Source of the DNA: Pannonibacter phragmitetus DSM 14782
GTDB taxonomy: Bacteria; Pseudomonadota; Alphaproteobacteria; Rhizobiales; Stappiaceae
DNA length: 34,376 nt
Reading direction: 5' to 3'
Assembly: GCF_000382365.1 (NCBI RefSeq)
Contig: NZ_KB908239.1
Coordinates: 1 to 34,376 of the forward strand
The first letter of the stretch is position 1. The number at the start of each line of letters is the position of its first letter. Below are positions 18,381-28,400 of the stretch, one piece after another. Made by a program: the position numbers and the translations under genes. The notes under the pieces were generated by a model. The model saw only the letters and a program-made list of their open reading frames with translations, was not told the DNA's origin and did not search any database.

Positions 18381-18686
18381 ATGACCTCCACTGCCCGTCC
18401 CCGCCGCCCTGCGCCGCGCCCCGTCAGCCATGACGTGCCGGCCTATCTCTACAAGGTCGGGCAGGATGTCCGGCTGAACGGTGGCTCCATGGAGCGGCTG
18501 CATGCCGCGGGCGTCTACCGCATCACGGCCCGTCTGCCCATCGAGGGCGACACCCCGAAATACCGCATCCGCAGCGAGGACGAACGTCACGAGCGGGTCG
18601 CATCACAGGACACGCTCGTTCCGGCAGGCCCGGCCTCCGGCAGCGCAGACAGCTCTCTTCTCGAAAGGACATTCCGTCATGGCTAA
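18381..18686 (+). CDS. Small hypothetical protein (101 residues)
   Basis: The frame starts with ATG at 18381 after AAAGGA and gives a basic N-terminus (MTSTARPRRPAPRPVSHDVP) followed by a compact region with LYKVGQDVRLNGG, GVYRITARLPIEGDTPKYRI and DERHERVASQDTL. That central part resembles the short beta-rich, SH3-like proteins annotated as hypothetical in many Rhizobiales. No signal peptide or membrane helix is visible. Its stop overlaps the start of the next small gene by 8 bases (ATGGCTAA), indicating translational coupling. Function unknown. Confidence 0.75.
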   Translation: MTSTARPRRPAPRPVSHDVPAYLYKVGQDVRLNGGSMERLHAAGVYRITARLPIEGDTPKYRIRSEDERHERVASQDTLVPAGPASGSADSSLLERTFRHG

Positions 18687-18825
18687 GGGTCAGAAGCGCA
18701 GCACGCGCGAAATCAGAAAGCCGAAGCAGGACAAGACCGCCGCAAAGGCAGCCCCCGTCCCCTTCGCCAACAGCAACAAGCCGGGCACCAGCCCCTTCCC
18801 GAAACTGGGTGCCAGCAAGAGCTAA
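18679..18825 (+). CDS. Small basic hypothetical protein (48 residues)
   Basis: ATG at 18679 opens a 48-residue frame beginning MAKGQKRSTREIRKPKQDK, rich in Lys and Arg and ending PFPKLGASKS. Short proteins with the same MAKGQ.RS.RE.KKPK start occur widely in alphaproteobacteria as conserved hypotheticals. The preceding gene ends inside its first codons, so the two are likely co-translated. The charge pattern suggests a nucleic-acid or ribosome-associated role, but this is a guess. Confidence 0.75.
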   Translation: MAKGQKRSTREIRKPKQDKTAAKAAPVPFANSNKPGTSPFPKLGASKS

Positions 18826-19401
18826 GCTTGATTGGGCGGGGCAGGATCAGACGCCGCCCCGTCCAGCGGCTCCCGGCGTTTCGACGGGGCCAGGCAACTC
18901 GCAGTTTGGATGCATTTCAGGCGCTGAACGGCTTTGTACCAGACGCCGCTTCCAGAAAATCGGGCCATGGCCTGAAGCCGGCCATCTTTTTCACGGGAAC
19001 AGCCTGACAGCGCAGTGTCCCGCAACTGGTCCAGCCCTTCCGGCAGTTACTGAAGCTGCAATGCCACCAAAGATATACTGGTCAGTCTTTGGCTCGAACA
19101 GGAAGACACGGGCTGATTGCGCAAGCCCCGCCTCTCACCCGGAAGCTCACACAAACTCCCCGGCACCGCGAGATCCAGACCAGCGCAATCATGCCTGTGC
19201 CCGGGTTCCGCAAAGCCCGGACCCCATCCAGAACAGGGCGGCAGCCCCTTTCACTGCGCCGACTCGGCTTCAGGAAATTCTGACAGGCAACATGCCACAA
19301 CACCGGCCGCCACGCTCATGGTCTGCAGCCGCCAGTGCAGGCGGGTTTGCCCTCAAATCCGCCATTCAGGCAGACGGGCTCCATTCCTGAAGACGAGCCG
19401 G
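18826..19401. other. Intergenic stretch without a supported gene
   Basis: About 575 bp. A GC-rich dyad just after the small basic gene (GGGCGGGGC near 18833 with GCCGCCCC near 18853) might end its transcript. Several open frames run through the rest but contain no known motif and no ribosome binding site. Confidence 0.45.
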
Positions 19402-19665
19402 TCAGAATTGCGAGGCGTCGAGGATATGAAATGGCCTTCGCGCCCGGGCGTGCGTACGCGCTGCCACATCCTGAATGCGCTCGCGCATGACATCAAAGGC
19501 CGCAAGGTAGCTGGCTGTCGTATCAAGCCTTGATCCATTGAGGCTTTGGAGAACCGGGTACGGAATGGAAAAGCGAATTTCCGTCACCCCTTCATGTCCG
19601 GAAAAGGCAATTCGGCCAGAATCCGGGTCCGCGACCCGCATGCGATTTGGAAATGACAATGTCAT
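19402..19665 (-). CDS. DUF1488 family protein
   Basis: An 87-residue protein beginning MTLSFPNRMRVADPDSGRIA and containing FSGHEGVTEIRFSIPYPVLQ and AAFDVMRERIQDVAA. The order and spacing match DUF1488 proteins, short soluble proteins common in Rhizobiales and other proteobacteria. The ATG at 19665 has CGGAGGA upstream; the longer open frame is not needed. Function is unknown. A run of ten C lies about 105 bp upstream of the start. Confidence 0.85.
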   Translation of the reverse strand: MTLSFPNRMRVADPDSGRIAFSGHEGVTEIRFSIPYPVLQSLNGSRLDTTASYLAAFDVMRERIQDVAARTHARARRPFHILDASQF

Positions 19666-19770
19666 GTCTGAGGTCCTCCGGTTGCGATAGGTTTGAGAAT
19701 ACGTTTCCCCGGTGCCGGCGGCACTCACATAGATCAGCACTGTGTAAAACAGTCCGGCAGAACCTGCCGT

Positions 19771-19780
19771 CCCCCCCCCC
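19771..19780. repeat. Homopolymer tract of ten C
   Basis: Ten consecutive C residues, the G-tract in the direction of the DUF1488 gene, lie 106-115 bp upstream of its start. Such tracts are prone to slippage. Confidence 0.9.
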
Positions 19781-19835
19781 TTGCTGACATGAAGAACCGG
19801 AGATCGGGCGGTGCAGGCCTGCCACCTGCGCCGGA

Positions 19836-20072
19836 TTACATCCGCCGGACAGAATTACCGCTGTTGATGATCTTGATGATCAAACGCGACACGGCTTTTC
19901 CCAGCTCTTCCTCTTCGGGCGTCCCGACCGTAGCTTCATGAGCGGCGGCTGCATCCGTCAGAACGCCAATTATCTCAGATTCCGGCAGGACCTTGGCGTC
20001 GTTCAGCGCCAGCAGAAGCGACTCACAGATGGCCAGAGCAGCTGTCCCGGCGACATCAGGTGGTATCAGCAT
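19836..20072 (-). CDS. Small hypothetical protein (78 residues)
   Basis: A 78-residue helical protein beginning MLIPPDVAGTAALAICESLL. It contains LLALNDAKVLPESEIIGVLT and ends with a basic tail. Similar short proteins are annotated as hypothetical in Rhizobiales, usually as single genes. The ATG at 20072 has AAGAAAGGGA upstream. It is divergent from the Crp/Fnr gene, with 188 bp between the starts, so the regulator could act here. Function unknown. Confidence 0.75.
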   Translation of the reverse strand: MLIPPDVAGTAALAICESLLLALNDAKVLPESEIIGVLTDAAAAHEATVGTPEEEELGKAVSRLIIKIINSGNSVRRM

Positions 20073-20260
20073 GGATTGTTCCCTTTCTTCGGGATCCACG
20101 GGCAGTTGCCAAGCCTTGCAGAGCCCGTCTTCGGCTTGTCAGCATGGCACATAATCTCTGGGAGAAACTGACCTGCAGCAGTATTGCGGCTCTCATTTCG
20201 GTCTAGATTTCATTTGATAGTTTGCCACTCAGAATGGCATGACTCCGGGGTACATTGCTG

Positions 20261-21037
20261 ATGAACAGGTTTCTTACCGCCCGGCCACCAGGAACTGGCC
20301 TGCAAAACCCTGCGGCAAAATCACCGCTGGCACGCAAGCTGGCTGCCTATGTCGTCCTGTCGGACACGGAACTTGCAATTCTGGGAGAATTCGAAAAACG
20401 CAGGCGGCGATTTCCGCTTGGTCAGGATCTCGTTTACGAAGGCCAGGGCAACCAGAGTGCCTATATCCTGTCGGAAGGCTGGGCCTGTTCATACAAGCTG
20501 CTGCCCAACGGAAGCCGGCAGATCGTGGACTTTCAGATTCCAGGCGACTTTCTGGGACTGCGCTCGGTGCTCCTGCAGACGGCAGACCATAATGTCGAAC
20601 CGGTGACGGTCATCGAAGCATCCGAGATCACATCCGAAGACCTGATCGAGGCTTTCTCGGCTACGCCGCGCCTTGCAACCGCCATTCTCTGGGCAACGTC
20701 GCGCGATGAGGCCATGGTGGTCGAACATCTTGTGAATCTCGGGCGCCGGGACGCTGCGCAAAGAACGGTACATTGCCTCCTGGAACTTGGGATGCGGCTT
20801 CGGCTTGTTGGCATTGGCACAGCCTCAGGCTATGCCTGCCCTTTGTCCCAGTATCTTCTTGCTGATGCCCTTGGCCTCAGCGCGGTACACGTCAATCGCG
20901 TCTTGCGGCAATTGCGTGAAGACGGTCTGCTGACGTTCCAGAAAGGCAAGGTCGAGTTCCTGGACCTTGAACGGCTCATCGGATTTGCGGATTTCGACCG
21001 CACCTATCTCGATCATGAAGGCCCTATCCTGACGTGA
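20261..21037 (+). CDS. Crp/Fnr-family transcriptional regulator
   Basis: A 258-residue regulator. Residues of about 35-150 form a cyclic-nucleotide-binding-like beta-barrel (YEGQGNQSAYILSEGWACSY, LLPNGSRQIVDFQIPGDFLG). A dimerisation helix (EEHLVNLGRRDAAQR-like region) leads to the C-terminal helix-turn-helix SQYLLADALGLSAVHVNRVL. The N-terminal Cys cluster of Fnr is absent, so it is not an oxygen-sensing Fe-S type. This subgroup is abundant in Rhizobiales and often controls stress genes. ATG 20261 is chosen over the TTG two codons earlier. A strong terminator follows at once. Neighbouring small genes may be its targets, which is inference. Confidence 0.92.
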   Translation: MNRFLTARPPGTGLQNPAAKSPLARKLAAYVVLSDTELAILGEFEKRRRRFPLGQDLVYEGQGNQSAYILSEGWACSYKLLPNGSRQIVDFQIPGDFLGLRSVLLQTADHNVEPVTVIEASEITSEDLIEAFSATPRLATAILWATSRDEAMVVEHLVNLGRRDAAQRTVHCLLELGMRLRLVGIGTASGYACPLSQYLLADALGLSAVHVNRVLRQLREDGLLTFQKGKVEFLDLERLIGFADFDRTYLDHEGPILT

Positions 21038-21040
21038 ACT

Positions 21041-21079
21041 CCGCCCCGGACGGGCGCGATGTCCGGGGCGGTTGTCTTC
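21041..21079 (+). terminator. Rho-independent terminator of the Crp/Fnr gene
   Basis: CCGCCCCGGAC (21041-21051) and GTCCGGGGCGG (21061-21071) form a perfect 11-bp stem with a 9-base loop, followed by TTGTCTTC. It lies four bases after the stop codon and also sits at the 3' end of the opposing small gene. Confidence 0.9.
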
Positions 21080-21080
21080 G

Positions 21081-21275
21081 TCAGGTAAGCGCACGGCAGG
21101 CCGCATTGTGCGCGTTCAGTGTGCGGGTTCTGTTTCTTGTACTCTTGCTTTTCTCGGCAACCTGAGAGCCACCGCCCGCCGCAGGTTTTGCTGCGGCGTC
21201 AGAAAGCGGCAAATCCCATGCAGCTTTAACGGTCTTTCTCTGCGCGTCGGCAATCCGGAACTTGTTCAGGTCCAT
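21081..21275 (-). CDS. Small hypothetical protein (64 residues)
   Basis: The frame starts MDLNKFRIADAQRKTVKAAW and continues with DLPLSDAAAKPAAGGG and a basic, disordered-looking tail. The ATG at 21275 follows GGGAGAGGATGA. An in-frame ATG at 21299 with GGAGG upstream would add eight residues. No family is recognised. Supported only by ribosome binding sites, composition and its place in a row of small minus-strand genes. Confidence 0.5.
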   Translation of the reverse strand: MDLNKFRIADAQRKTVKAAWDLPLSDAAAKPAAGGGSQVAEKSKSTRNRTRTLNAHNAACRALT

Positions 21276-21431
21276 CACGTCATCCTCTCCCAGATACATC
21301 TTCTGCTGACCTCCAAATGACTGGTCCTGACGCAGAAGCGTGCGCACCATCACTCATCCGGATTTCTGCAGTTTTTCTGATGCAGCTTTGCCCTAAGTGA
21401 ATTTCTTACAAGATATTTCAGACTCACATCG

Positions 21432-21605
21432 TTAAATATCTCGAATTACGTCCTTCCCTTTTCCGTATGCCTTCTGCACTCTCCCCTCTTCTTTCTTTTG
21501 CTTTCCTTTCATCTCCAGAGAAGTGTTGCCAGTCAGCTTGCCAGCGCTTTCCTTGATCGCACCCTCTGTCTGCTTGACGGCACCCTTGATGCGGTTCTTG
21601 TCCAT
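21432..21605 (-). CDS. CsbD-like stress protein (57 residues)
   Basis: A 57-residue frame starts MDKNRIKGAVKQTEGAIKES, continues AGKLTGNTSLEMKGKQKKE and ends GKGKDVIRDI. This matches the CsbD family: small, hydrophilic, Lys-rich proteins with the repeated K/G/A/E pattern KGxxKxxxGxxKExxGKxxG. CsbD proteins are induced by general stress regulators in many bacteria; their molecular function is not established. AAAGGA lies upstream of the ATG. It keeps company with other small proteins seen in alphaproteobacterial stress regulons. Confidence 0.85.
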   Translation of the reverse strand: MDKNRIKGAVKQTEGAIKESAGKLTGNTSLEMKGKQKKEEGRVQKAYGKGKDVIRDI

Positions 21606-21966
21606 GATTCAATGTCCTTTTTCTTTCAGGCAAATTGCCAGCACCGCGCCGCAATGGGGGGCAGATCAAACCAGTTCAGATGCGGGCGGAAGCGCATCTT
21701 CACCCGCTGCAACTTCCATCGCCCTAACCTGTATCAATGCCCCTGCCCGATAGAGGCCAGAGCTGCAATCAGGGAAAAACTCGCCTTATGCGGGCAGACT
21801 GATCCAGGTAAGTGCGGCGTCACCGCAACCCGGTCATGACTTCTTTTCAGCAGTGAATTGCAGGTCCGCTAGCGGCCTTTTGACGGTCTTTGGTGACGGC
21901 CTTTGGCCCTTTGTAGGGACTGCCCCTCAACGCCTGGGCCTGCGGACACAACACGGGAGAAACTTC
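21606..21966. other. Divergent intergenic region
   Basis: No gene is supported. The stretch lies between the divergent CsbD-like and membrane-peptide genes and should hold both promoters. Two near-identical units, GACGGTCTTTGGT and GACGGCCTTTGGC, lie in tandem around 21883-21907. I did not find a convincing EcfG-type GGAAC-N16/17-CGTT promoter. Confidence 0.5.
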
Positions 21967-22158
21967 ATGTCATTGATCAATCTGATCGTAACTCTGGTGG
22001 TCGTCGGCATCGGGCTCTGGGCGATCAACACCTATGTGCCGATGGACCGGAAAATCAAATCGATCCTGAATGTTGTGGTCGTCATTGTTGTTGTCCTGTG
22101 GCTGATGCGCGGCTTCGGACTACTGGGCGATATCGGATCCATCCGGGTGGGAAATTGA
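21967..22158 (+). CDS. Thivi_2564-type small membrane protein (63 residues)
   Basis: Two hydrophobic helices, SLINLIVTLVVVGIGLWAIN and SILNVVVVIVVVLWLMRGFG, flank the polar turn TYVPMDRKIK. This layout, with the conserved NTYVPMDxKIK, is that of the Thivi_2564 family of tiny inner-membrane proteins, whose function is unknown. ATG 21967 follows CGGGAGAAAC. It lies upstream of the ndvB unit on the same strand, with a possible hairpin (GTTTCAG/CTGAAAC, 22179-22199) after it. Confidence 0.85.
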   Translation: MSLINLIVTLVVVGIGLWAINTYVPMDRKIKSILNVVVVIVVVLWLMRGFGLLGDIGSIRVGN

Positions 22159-22280
22159 CGCCTGGCATTGATGACCCTGTTTCAGAGCAAAACTGAAACT
22201 CTGCAAAACGCGCTGGCCCCGCGGAAGTACGCAAGGGCATTCGTGGTACGGGGCGGAAAACCCGCCCGGAAAGGAGCATC

Positions 22281-22475
22281 ATGGAGTGGGATCTGATCGA
22301 ACACAAATGGAAGTCGATGACACGCCGTGTACGGCCCGACTGGCCGAACCCGGCCTGCAGTGCATCACCTCCTCCGCCGCCGGATGCTCAGGACCAGTCG
22401 CCGCCCTCCGTAAACGGAAGAGCTGCGGGAACGGTGGAACAGGTTGCGCGGCCTGACCTGCCGCAGTTCAAGTGA
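22281..22475 (+). CDS. Small protein with CsbD-like N-terminus and proline-rich tail, coupled to ndvB
   Basis: A 64-residue frame begins MEWDLIEHKWKSMTRRVRPDW. The opening resembles the W-D/N-x-I-E-x-x-W-K start of longer CsbD proteins, but the usual K/G-rich repeats are replaced by a Pro-rich segment (SASPPPPPDAQD). GGAAAGGAG lies ideally before the ATG. Its TGA stop overlaps the GTG start of the cyclic glucan synthase (GTGA), so the two are translationally coupled. That coupling is the best evidence that it is real. Function unknown; it may help initiate synthase translation. Confidence 0.65.
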   Translation: MEWDLIEHKWKSMTRRVRPDWPNPACSASPPPPPDAQDQSPPSVNGRAAGTVEQVARPDLPQFK

Positions 22476-25400
22476 CTGCCGGCCAGACAGGATTGCGGTG
22501 GCGGGCCCGGTTTGAACGGGCAACCGGTATCCGGCCCCCCGTCGCAACGCCCTGGCAGGACACGGCTGCCATCCGCTCGGAGCTTTTCGGCACCGAGCGG
22601 CTTGAGCACCATGCGCTCACGCTTGCGATGGCTCAAACCGTCACGGATCAGCCCGCTCAAGGCGGGCGAGAACTGGCCAGACGTGTCAGCGAAAACGCAA
22701 GCTTCCTGCTCGGAGCCTACAAGGCCTGTGCTCTGAACCTGCAAGAAGGGCGGGCAATTTCGCCGGCGGCAGAATGGCTTCTGGACAATTTTCATCTCGT
22801 CGAAGAGCAATTCCGCCAGGTCGCGGACGATCTGCCTCATGACTATTACAGGCAATTGCCCAAGCTGTCGGCCGGCCCCTTCGCAGGCTATCCAAGGGTG
22901 CTGGGTCTGGCATGGGCCTATGTTGCCCATACGGACAGCCTGCTGTGCAGCCCTGTCCTCGCACTGTTTGTCAAGTCCTATCAAAAGGTCAGTCCTCTGA
23001 CCATAGGCGAGCTTTGGGCTGTCGCAATCACCTTGCGCATCGTCCTCATAGAGAACATGCGGCGTCTCGCGCAGGAAATCACCCGGGGCAGCGACCTGCG
23101 CAAGACGGCAGATGACATCGTCGACAGGATCTGGGCCGCAAAGCGCAACGGATCACAAGCGACTGTGCGTGAGTTCCTGGCTGCAACAGCCGGACTTGAG
23201 GACACGCTCCTGGATGAGATCATAGCCGCCCAGATCGCCAAGCGCCTCCGCGGTTTTGATCCGGCAGAGACCCCTTTGCATGTATGGCTGGAGGACAGGC
23301 TCCGCAGTCAGGGATCATCCATTGAGACCGTGGTTCAGAATGCCCAGCTGCGGCAGGGAGCCACCAGCGTCACGATGCGCAATATCGTGACCAGCATGCG
23401 CTTGGCATCGGAAATGGACTGGGCCAGCTTTGTCGAGGATGTCAGCCTGATCGACGCACACCTGCGGGCCAGTTCCGGTTTCGCCGGAATGGATTTCGCC
23501 ACGCGGAACGCCTATCGTACGGCAATCGAGATTCTGTCGCGCGGATCGCCCCTGAGCGAGATCGAAGTCACTGGCGCGGCACTCGATTTCACCGCCCATG
23601 ACGGGAGCGGTGAAGCTGGCGACCCTGGCCCTGCCCTGATCGGGACAAGGCGCAGGGAATTCGAAAAGACATTGGGCTTCAGGCCTTCCCTCCCAGTGAG
23701 GCTGGGCCGGATGCTGGCAAGCCTTGGTCTTGCCGGCTATCTGGGCGCCATCGCGCTGGCAACAGCTGGCGTTCTTGCTGCAGCGCTCTGGGCCGTCGGC
23801 ACGAGCGGGCTGGCCGTCTTGGTGCTCGCAGTCACGGGCCTTGCTGCCGCCTCCGAGGCAGGAACGGCACTCGTCAATCTGGCAGTCACCCGGACCGTCC
23901 GGCCAAAGCTCTTGCCGGGCCTCGACCTGACAGCGGGCATTCCGCCGCATCTGCGCACTCTCGTTGCCGTGCCGGTGCTGCTTTCTCACAAGAGCGATCT
24001 GCTGGATCAGATCGGGCGGCTGGAAGTGCATCACCTGTCAAGCCCCGGCGGATCCCTGCATTATGCACTCCTGTCCGATGGTCCGGATGCGCAGACACGC
24101 ACGGTACCTCAGGATGCTGAGCTGATCGCGGAAGCGCAGGCCGGAATAAAACGGCTGAATACACTTTACCCATCCAGCGAAGGAGACCGTTTTTTCCTGC
24201 TGCACCGCCATCGTCTCTGGAACCCGCAGGAAGGCGTCTGGATGGGATGGGAGCGCAAGCGGGGAAAGCTTGAGGAACTGAACAGACTGCTGCGGGGCGG
24301 AACCGGTACAAGCTTCCTGCCGGGGGCGTCCGTGCCGCAGGATGTCCGGTTCGTCATCACCCTCGACGCGGACACGCGCCTGTTGCGGGACACCGTGGCC
24401 AGCCTGATCGGCAAGATGGCACATCCCATGAACCGCGCCGTCCTTGACCCCGGCCAGCGGCGGGTCACGGCGGGCTACGGCATATTACAGCCAGGCGTCA
24501 CGCCAGCTCTTCCTGCAGGCACGCACGGTTCCCTGTTCCAGCAGGTCTTTTCCAGTCCGGGCGGGATAGATCCCTATGCCAGCGCCACTTCAAACGTCTA
24601 TCAGGATCTGTTCGGCGAAGGTTCCTTCACCGGAAAGGGAATCTATGATGTGGATGCCTTTACTGGCAGTCTGGCCGGACGGGTGCCTGAAAACACGATG
24701 CTCAGCCACGACCTGTTCGAGGGGATTTTTGCCCGCGCCGGACTTGCTTCGGATATCGAGCTCGTTGAGGACTTCCCGGTGCGCTACGACGTTGCCATCC
24801 GCCGTCAGCACCGGTGGACACGCGGGGACTGGCAGCTTCTACCCTGGCTGCTTGGAATAGGCAGGGGTAGAGACAGCACTGTCCCAGCTACCGGCCGCTG
24901 GAAGATGACCGATAATCTGCGCCGGGCAGTCGTGGCTCCATTTTCGCTGGCCTCGCTGTTTGCAGGCTGGCTGCTGCCGCTGCCTGCCGCAATTTCCTGG
25001 AACGCTGCGATACTGACCATGCTGGCGGTGCCGCAGCTGACAGGCCTGCCGTTTGCAATCCTGCCGGGACGCGCCGGGATCACGTCGCGCAGTCACTTCG
25101 CTGCCCTGCGGCAGGACGCCCGCACGGCAGTCCTGCAGATTGCGCTGGGCGCCGCGTTTCTTGCTGATACCGCCTGGCAAATGACGGATGCCTGTGGCCG
25201 GACACTTGTCCGGCTTGGACTGACCCGGAAGCACCTCCTGCAATGGGTGACAGCTGCCGACGCCGGTGCCAGTGCGCGCCCGGGATATGCAGCGCAATAC
25301 CGCAACATGGCGGGCGGGCTGGTACTTGGGCTTAGTGCAAGCGGTGCCGCTCTCGCCCTCAATCCACTGGCGTGGCCGGCTGTGGTTCTGTTCGCGCTTG

Positions 25401-28400
25401 CGTGGCTGGCTGCTCCGGCACTGGCCTACCGTGTCAGCCGCCCGTTTGTTCCCCCTCCGGAAGTCCCGCTCTCCCCTGACGATGCACTTGCATTGCGCCT
25501 CATCGCGCGCAGGACCTGGCGTTATTTCGAGAGGTTCGTGACCGCGGCAGACAATTTTCTTCCACCCGACAATTTCCAGGAGACACCGAAACCTACCGTC
25601 TTTCACCGCACCTCACCTACCAACATCGGGCTTTATCTGCTGTCGGTCACCGCCGCGCGCGACTTTGGCTGGACCGGTCAGACCGCAGCCATCGTCAGGC
25701 TCGAACAGACCTTGCAATCGATCAAACGGCTGCCCCAGTTCAGGGGGCATCTTTTCAACTGGTACGAAACCCGCGAATTGCGTGTTCTCGATCCCGCTTA
25801 CGTGTCTTCAGTCGACAGCGGGAACCTCGCCGGACATCTGATCGCGGTGGCTCAGGCCTGCCGGGAATGGCGCACGGTCCCTCTCGCCGCCTCCAGCAGG
25901 CATGCAGGGGTCGCCGATGCTCTGACACTGGCACGGCAGGCGTTGACGCCGAAAATCTCCGGTCTCGCGGCGCTGCTGGACAAGCTGGCGGCAGGCAACA
26001 CCGCCCATCATCCGTTCGAGGCCCTGTTACCGCTTGCCCGCGAAGCGGCGGATCTGGCGCTGGCCAGTTACGGACCGGATCATGAGCTTGCATTCTGGTG
26101 CTGCGCGGCAAGGGACTGCATCGCCGGACACATGGATGACGTTTGGGAAATCAGCTCCGCAAGACTTCATGCGCTTGAAGAGCTTTTCCGCCGCCTCGCC
26201 ATGGATATGGATTTCCGCTTTCTGTTCAATCCGGAAAAGAAGCTTCTTTCCATTGGTTTTTCTGTCACCACCAACAGTCTCGACCCCAGTTGCTACGATC
26301 TTCTAGCGTCCGAAGCGAGGCTGGCCAGCCTCTTTGCCATAGCAAAGGGGGATGTGGAAACACGGCACTGGTTCCGGCTTGGCCGGGCCGCGACGCCGGC
26401 CGGCGCAAGTTCCGCGCTGATTTCCTGGTCAGGCAGCATGTTCGAATACCTCATGCCGTCACTGATCATGCGGGCGCCTTCAGGTTCCGTGCTGGAACAG
26501 ACCAGCCGCCTGATCGTGGCACGTCAGCAAGACTATGGGCATGCAAACGCCATCCCTTGGGGCATCTCGGAATCGTCCTTCAATTCCCGCGATCTGGAAA
26601 TGACGTACCAGTACTCGAACTTCGGAGTGCCGGGGTTGGGATTGAAGCGGGGCCTGAGCGCAAACCGGGTCGTCGCACCTTACGCAACTGCACTTGCCGC
26701 CATGGTCGATTCAACGGCTGCGCTGAGGAATTTCGGAAGGCTGGCGGCTATCGGTGCGCAAGGGCGCTACGGCTTCTACGAGGCGGTGGACTTCACCCCT
26801 TCACGCCTGCCCGCCGGAGCCCATCATGCCATCGTACGCAGTTTCATGGCACATCATCAGGGAATGACAATTACTGCAATCGCCAACACGCTTCAAAATG
26901 GACGCCTGCGCACGAGGTTTCACAACGAGCCGGTAATCCAGGCCGCAGAACTGCTGCTGCAGGAACGGATGCCACGCGACGCAAGATCCGCTCCACCACG
27001 CGCCGGGGATGTTCCTGTTACGGCGCTCAACACCTCCGCTGCCCCCGCCGTACGCCATTTCGATGCTCCTGGGGACGGGCCGCCAACCGGCCACATGCTG
27101 TCGAATGGAAGTTATGGCGTGATGCTGACCCCCACAGGCGGCGGCTACAGTTGCTGGCGCGGCCTTGCCATCACCCGCTGGCGTGCCGATCCGTCACAAT
27201 CGACCCTTGGTTCCTTCATCTTCGTGCGTGATGTGAAGTCGGGCGGGTTGTGGTCTGCAGCAATCCAGCCTACAGGCGCTGATCCGGGCCGCCACTCCGC
27301 CACCTTCAGTGAGCATAAGGCATCATTTGTCCATAAGGGCCGGCGGTTGAGCACGACCACTGAAGTCGTGGTCTCGGCCGAGGACGATGCAGAAGCCCGC
27401 CGCGTCACACTGACAAACACAGGCCGGCACCCGCGCGAGATCGAGCTGACGTCCTACAACGAGCTTGTGCTGGCCCCGGCCGCCGCCGATCTTGCGCATC
27501 CGGCGTTTTCCAAGCTCTTCGTGGTGACAGGCTTCCTGCCTGAACTGGACGTGGTCATCGCAACCCGGCGCCGGCGTGATCCCGCCGATCCCGAGGTCTG
27601 GAGCGCGCATATTGCCGTGGTCGAGGGACAGGAGACAGCCCCCCTCCAGCATGAGACAGACAGGGCGCAGTTTATCGGCCGCGGACGCAGCATCAGGGAT
27701 GCGGCAATGGCAGGTGCCCCGCTGTCCGGCACCACCGGCGCCGTACTAGACCCGATATTCTCGCTCCGCCGCCGCATCACAGTGCCACCTGGCGGCATGG
27801 CGCGGGTCAGCTTCTGGACACTGGCCGCCAGCACGCCGGAAGCCCTTCTGGATCTGGTTGACCGCCACCGTGACCCATCCGCCTTCGAACGTGCTGCGAC
27901 CCTGTCCTGGACACAGGCGCAGGTGCAGTTGCGCCATCTGGGCGTGACACCGGCAGCTGCAGCTGATTTCCAGCGCCTTGGCGGCATGATCCTGCGGGGA
28001 GATGCAAGCCTGAGGGCAACGCGGAGCCAGATCGAGGCCGGGATGGGGCAGCGTTCCAGGCTGTGGCCCCTCGGCATTTCCGGTGATCTGCCGATCGTCC
28101 TGTTCCAGATCAGCGAAACCGAAGACGTTGCCGCCCTGCACGAAGTTCTGGCCGCCCATGAATACCTGCGGATGCGGCAACTGGATTTCGATCTGGTGAT
28201 CATAAACGAGCACGCGCCATCCTATTATCAGGACATGCAAGCTGTGATCGATGATGCCGTGCGCTCGGCACAGGCCCGTCCCCGCAGCGGCAGGAACAAG
28301 GGCCCCGCCCACGGTGCCATCCACACGTTGCGCACCACCCTGGTGTCGCCCGGTGCCCATGCCATCCTGCTGGCTGCCGCGCATGTGGTTCTTATCGCCG

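Noticed and set aside
21424-21669. 81-residue minus-strand frame over the CsbD-like gene
   Set aside because: It is one base out of register with the real 57-residue CsbD-like frame, which has the family motif and a ribosome binding site.
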